From Lophius americanus (taxonomy: Eukaryota; Chordata; Actinopteri; Lophiiformes; Lophiidae), in the NCBI GenBank assembly GCA_037951165.1, contig JBBDHG010000024.1, positions 9,527,001 through 9,591,000 on the forward strand: a DNA stretch of 64,000 nt. The letters run 5' to 3'. Positions 11,991-64,000 of this stretch are shown here, in pieces (position 1 is the first letter of the stretch; each line of letters starts with the position of its first letter). The notes below the pieces were generated by a model, which was not told the origin of the DNA, did no database searches, and was given only the letters and a program-made list of their open reading frames with translations. The position numbers and the translations under genes are program-made.

Positions 11991-14201
11991 ATCGGAAGGA
12001 AAACAAAGCTGCTTATTTTGCGCTGTAATCCCAGGATAAGATCTGTCGTGTCATCTTTCCAAAACAGCAGCCGAGTTAAGAGTCCTCACACAACAGCTCA
12101 TCGTCAGCTCCGCACGTCTTTAAGCCTGATTGGTTGTGATGGATGAGAGGATAAGCTAACGAGAGTCCAGACAAGAAAGCCCGGCTAATGTGCTGTGAAG
12201 TTGGACCAGATCTTTGCTCCGTGTGGTGATGATGCCATCCAGACTCATCGCTCGCCTGAAGCGCCGGTCAGAAAGCGAGACTTTCGCGATTCCAGCGCTG
12301 TGCTGTCTGCCTGAAATGGGTCTGCACAGTATATCATTTCAGCATTGATGCTGTAATGTGCCTTTGTGCAATAATCCCATCTCAGAACACATGGTTTGAT
12401 GGTGTTTGATAATGGACCTGATGAAAACTTGAATGGTTCTCATTTTCCATCACTGACCTTGAGGAAAAATCATAAAGTATGTATTTATCTTCATTATTGA
12501 GGCACTATGGAATCTTAGCTTACAGCGGACTGCTGACTTCATAGTAATAGTTCGGTTGAGTCAATATGGATTATTATTAATGAGTCACATTTAATTTGAG
12601 GACTTCAATCAGAGGGGATGCGTGTTCAATGAAGAGGATTGGGGGCTTTTGGCGGATATACACCTCGCCTAAGCTAGGTTAAAAATTGTATGTTATGTTA
12701 AACTCAGGTTTCCTTTGTTTTGTGCTAAATTCTGTGAGAAGATCAGACACAATATAGAACGAGATACAACCAAAGACAGCAGGAGGGGGGGCCGCTACTA
12801 TTTCAAAGCCTCTTTTCAACATGTGTAATTTGTGTAACTTGAGCTTTTGATCTGCTGCAGTATGTGGTGTTTGTACGTAATTTATTCACGACGGAGACGG
12901 CTACAAGGAGAGGATTGGAGTCCGAGCCAGATTTACCCACCGGGGACTATAAACTGTATCGTAGCACAAGTGAAAGAGAGAGAGAGAGAAGAAGGTCGGC
13001 AGCACGGAACTCTAAATCATCTATCACACACCAATTCTCTAGTTCCTTCCTTTGAGACAAGTGCTTCCAGCAGTTTCCATTCATTCATATACTTTCTCCC
13101 GCTGCCAAAAGTTAATACAGTGAGCCTGTTGTGCGATTAACACATTTTCACCTCGCAGGAGAGCGGAGCGGTCCTGTGCCCACTTAAACCAGGAACAAGG
13201 TCATAGTTTGTTGCTGTCAGGACATCTGACTCATTCTTACCAGAAACCAGGACTTTATTTGTAACGGCCAAACACTTTTTCTTTTTTAATTTGAGTACAC
13301 AGATGTGGTCAATGCAGCTCATTCAAAATTAATATAGTCTTTAGGGTTTGAGGCATGAGGTAAGGCGGGCTGTTGTCCAGCCTGACACTCATCTGTTAAG
13401 ACGCTATTTTACATGGAAATAACTAAAGGCAGGGACAATTAATCCAAGAACCTTCTATTTTGCAGTAAAAATGGATATTTAATTACTCTGTGTTGCAACA
13501 AATTAGGGGAAAGCAAATTAAACTACCTTCCCATGCAGACAACCAACAACCACCTTTCGGCATTCGCTGTAGGCAGCGTGGATGGATTGCATATTTGGCA
13601 GTAAACGGGGATAACAACAACCGAAGCGGGGGTGAAAGTAGAGCAGGGGAGACAAAGTGATCACAAAGCCAGATCTGTTCTTAGATTTAACACGTCACTT
13701 ATTTATGCTACAGTCAATAATTGTTAGCAGCAGTTTTGTTTCTCCGCGCCAAACTCTTGTTTTAAAGAAATGTAGTGATCTGTGCAGCTTAATGTCAAGG
13801 TTTGCAGGGATTGCAAGATCTCATTGCAATGATGTGGGCTAACACTGTTAGCTTAATAGCTGCAGAGCTGCAGAGCTGAAAAAAAAAAATTAATTAAAAT
13901 AAATGGCGGTACTGGCACACACTACTTGAGCTTTATGAAGAATATATCTTTAGGCATCAACATCCCAATCAGTCAGGAGGACTATCCCCTTGCACACTTG
14001 AGCCAACACCACCCTGTTGTCATTCACACCTTTCACTCACACTCAGAAGAGTCACCAGCCACCACCACCACCAGTATCCATACTTCAATGGAGGTATACC
14101 TGCTTCTGCTCACAGAACAATCTCGATAAAGAATCTGAGCACCAAAGAGTTTCTGACAGACTGATTGTCACCTTTCGTCTGTTACAATGAGTTTCATCTC
14201 T
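11991..14201. other. No gene recognised
   Basis: Holds a short (GA)n run near 12972-12988 and further degenerate sequence near 12610-12670 resembling the flank of the 10.6-kb repeat. No supportable gene. Confidence 0.5.
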
Positions 14202-14245
14202 TTCATTTTCTCTCTTCTGATTTCAATCAGAAGAGAGAAAATGAA
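14202..14245. repeat. Perfect 21-bp-arm palindrome with 2-base loop
   Basis: The left arm starts ttcattttctctcttctgat and ends with one further t; the spacer is tc; the right arm is the exact reverse complement. Arms run 14202-14222 and 14225-14245. It could extrude as a cruciform or fold into an RNA hairpin. No gene or transposase around it. Confidence 0.95.
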
Positions 14246-14624
14246 GTAAGCTTGCTGCTGGATAGAAGATAAGATTTTTCTCTTTCTGAAGGGGATGTTT
14301 ACATGCAGCGTTTTCTTTCCCAGCAGGCTTCTTTTCCCAATCTATTCCGAATTAGGCTGTTCATGTAAACCCGCCTAGTGTAAAATTGGGTGGAAGAAGA
14401 TTGAACACGTGGTAGAAGTAGATGGAGGGACATTTCTTTAGGAAGATTAAAGACTGCGATACGAAATAAGAAAATGATAATTATCATCAACTATGTGTCT
14501 GTATATGTTTAAATGTGCCTGATGAAATTTCTGAAGTTTTCATTATGCACAGAAGAATGTGGTGTTTTTTTTTCAATATACGTCAGACTTACTTTGGAGC
14601 TATTTTTTTTTTTGCTTTCACCTC

Positions 14625-14770
14625 CATCTACGTCACTTGTTCAGGAAGACGCTGTAACTCTACTTTGAGATGGAGCGCCAGATAAACATCGCCTGACTTT
14701 CCATCAGCATGGGTGGAGTAGATCATTTCTGAATTTACATTTTTGGGTGTGATTTTCCCTTAAAGTCTAT
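14625..14770 (+). repeat. Dispersed fish repeat, copy 1
   Basis: Contains cctgactttccatcagcatg, ggtggagtagatcatttctg, and tttttgggtgtgattttccc. Matches the 48480-48620 copy, which ends agggtgaactatccctttaa, a motif common at the ends of fish non-autonomous elements. Confidence 0.55.
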
Positions 14771-15071
14771 TGTCTACATTAGAATGTAAGTAATGTGATT
14801 ACTTCAGTAATCCAAATTCAATATTATATCCGTGTGATTATTGTTGGCCAATCTGGCGCCTGCTGATCAGAACATCAGAGAATTACCAGGTTTTACAAAA
14901 TAGCATCATGCAAAGTTCTCACCAAAACTGAAAGTTGTGAAGATGCGAATAAAGCCAATTATTTACTGACGGCTTTGTAGAGGACGATTAGCTTTGTTAA
15001 CAATTTGCTGAATGAACACAGCTTAAGACCTTCTGATGGTAATAAGAGACTATAAAAATGTTCTAACTTTT

Positions 15072-15077
15072 TTTATT
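15072..15077 (-). other. Candidate hmcn2 polyadenylation signal
   Basis: The first AATAAA on the minus strand after the stop (TTTATT on the plus strand), about 855 nt downstream. No ATTAAA lies closer. This implies a 3' UTR of about 0.85 kb, if it is used. Confidence 0.35.
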
Positions 15078-15929
15078 CTACAAATATTCAACCCTCATTC
15101 AATGGGGAAATATTTGATCAACCAGCATGAGCCAATTTACTGCAATTGTGAGAATTTTATGACTTTAAGCTGACTTCCTTTGTCAGATTTGTTCAGTGGC
15201 ATTTCATAAATCAACAAATGAGAATAGTAAAATATTACAATTAGCAACTTGAACAGAGGAAATTTGTGACATTCCAGGAAATGTAAGTGCAGTCCAACAC
15301 TGTGGTGGGTGAATATTTTCAGAATAGCACCTTTACATTTTTTCAGCTCATAAAAATGTTATAAAAGAGTACAAAAACACATAGATGAAAAAATACATTG
15401 CTAGAAAGGCACTGTTTCCGTGTTTTTCAAACGTTAATTAATTCAGACCGTCTGGGACAGGAGGTCGTCTGAACCCATGATGTGTTTGTAGGACTTAAAT
15501 AAATTAAAATAACTGGGGAAAACATAGAATTTCAAAACTATTGAAAGACACATTCGACATACAAAAGTTTAGATATGAAAACAAACTTTCTGGTTTTTCC
15601 TAACGGACTTTAAATGGTTCAGTGCTTGGTTACACTCTTTACATTCTGCATTTTCAGATATTGATATTGAGATCATAGACTCGTCGGCCATGTGGTTAAT
15701 AAATGAACAGAATGTTCTTACAGCATATAAATCAGTTCTTCTTCTAGACTGGGTTCGGCACTGTAAGTCAACAGAACTTTCTCTTGCAGGACATTTCAGT
15801 CACAGCTGGGCTTCTTCATAAGATCCACATAACAGCCATGTCCACCAAATCTTGGATATTAGTGTCCATGGCCTAAAGTGTCTGAGGCACGGGGGTCTGA
15901 GGGTAATCCAGAGGGATCGGTAAAGGGGC

Positions 15930-64000
<48,071 letters not shown>

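Larger units (their letters stand above)
14246..15929. other. hmcn2 3' UTR and downstream flank
   Basis: The right part (about 15072-15929) is the presumed hmcn2 3' UTR, read on the minus strand. The left part is non-coding apart from the repeat at 14625-14770. No convergent gene seen. Confidence 0.45.

Overview
The window reads as a vertebrate, most likely teleost fish, nuclear genome. It has split exons with GT-AG introns, Tc1/mariner transposon fossils of the types common in fish, RTE and L2/CR1-type LINE fragments, and long (TA)n, (GT)n and (ACT)n microsatellites. Nothing prokaryotic is present: no operons, no CRISPR array, and no rRNA or tRNA gene that I could recognise.

One gene dominates. 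From the right edge (64000) to a stop codon at 15930, the minus strand encodes the C-terminal part of a hemicentin, a giant extracellular-matrix protein. I assembled 61 exons with consistent splice phases; they sum to 9,511 coding bases, about 3,169 residues. In protein order these are 26 Ig modules (the first cut by the window edge), one thrombospondin type-1 repeat, a nidogen G2/G2F beta-barrel, eight calcium-binding EGF modules and a fibulin-type C-terminal module ending in TYPY and a stop. The single TSP1 repeat and the wording of the last two modules (SPGTCYRPC, then LQYKL, then RLSAFSESGV) fit hemicentin-2 better than hemicentin-1, so I call it hmcn2. No frameshift, premature stop or lost core cysteine was seen. 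The N-terminal vWA domain, the remaining Ig modules and the promoter lie beyond the right edge.

Positions 1-15929 lie downstream of hmcn2 and contain no gene I can support. They hold an RTE-type LINE fossil (about 3880-4935), a Tc1-like copy (about 8533-9735), several dispersed repeats, and two strong inverted repeats (4936-4970 and 14202-14245).

Introns of hmcn2 carry most of the other structure. There are four more copies of the same Tc1-like family, two unrelated Tc1-like fossils (19.15-19.66 kb and 29.3-31.1 kb), three LINE reverse-transcriptase scraps, a 770-bp (ACT)n array with a 54-bp higher-order period, a long AT-rich degenerate tandem array and a 20-bp-arm hairpin at 53699-53746. 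No previously undescribed multi-gene system was found. The most notable items are the exon-phase fingerprint of tandem Ig duplication, a GC-AG intron in the EGF region, an exon spanning two Ig domains, the same-strand Tc1 copies with a shared internal deletion, and the three hairpins.
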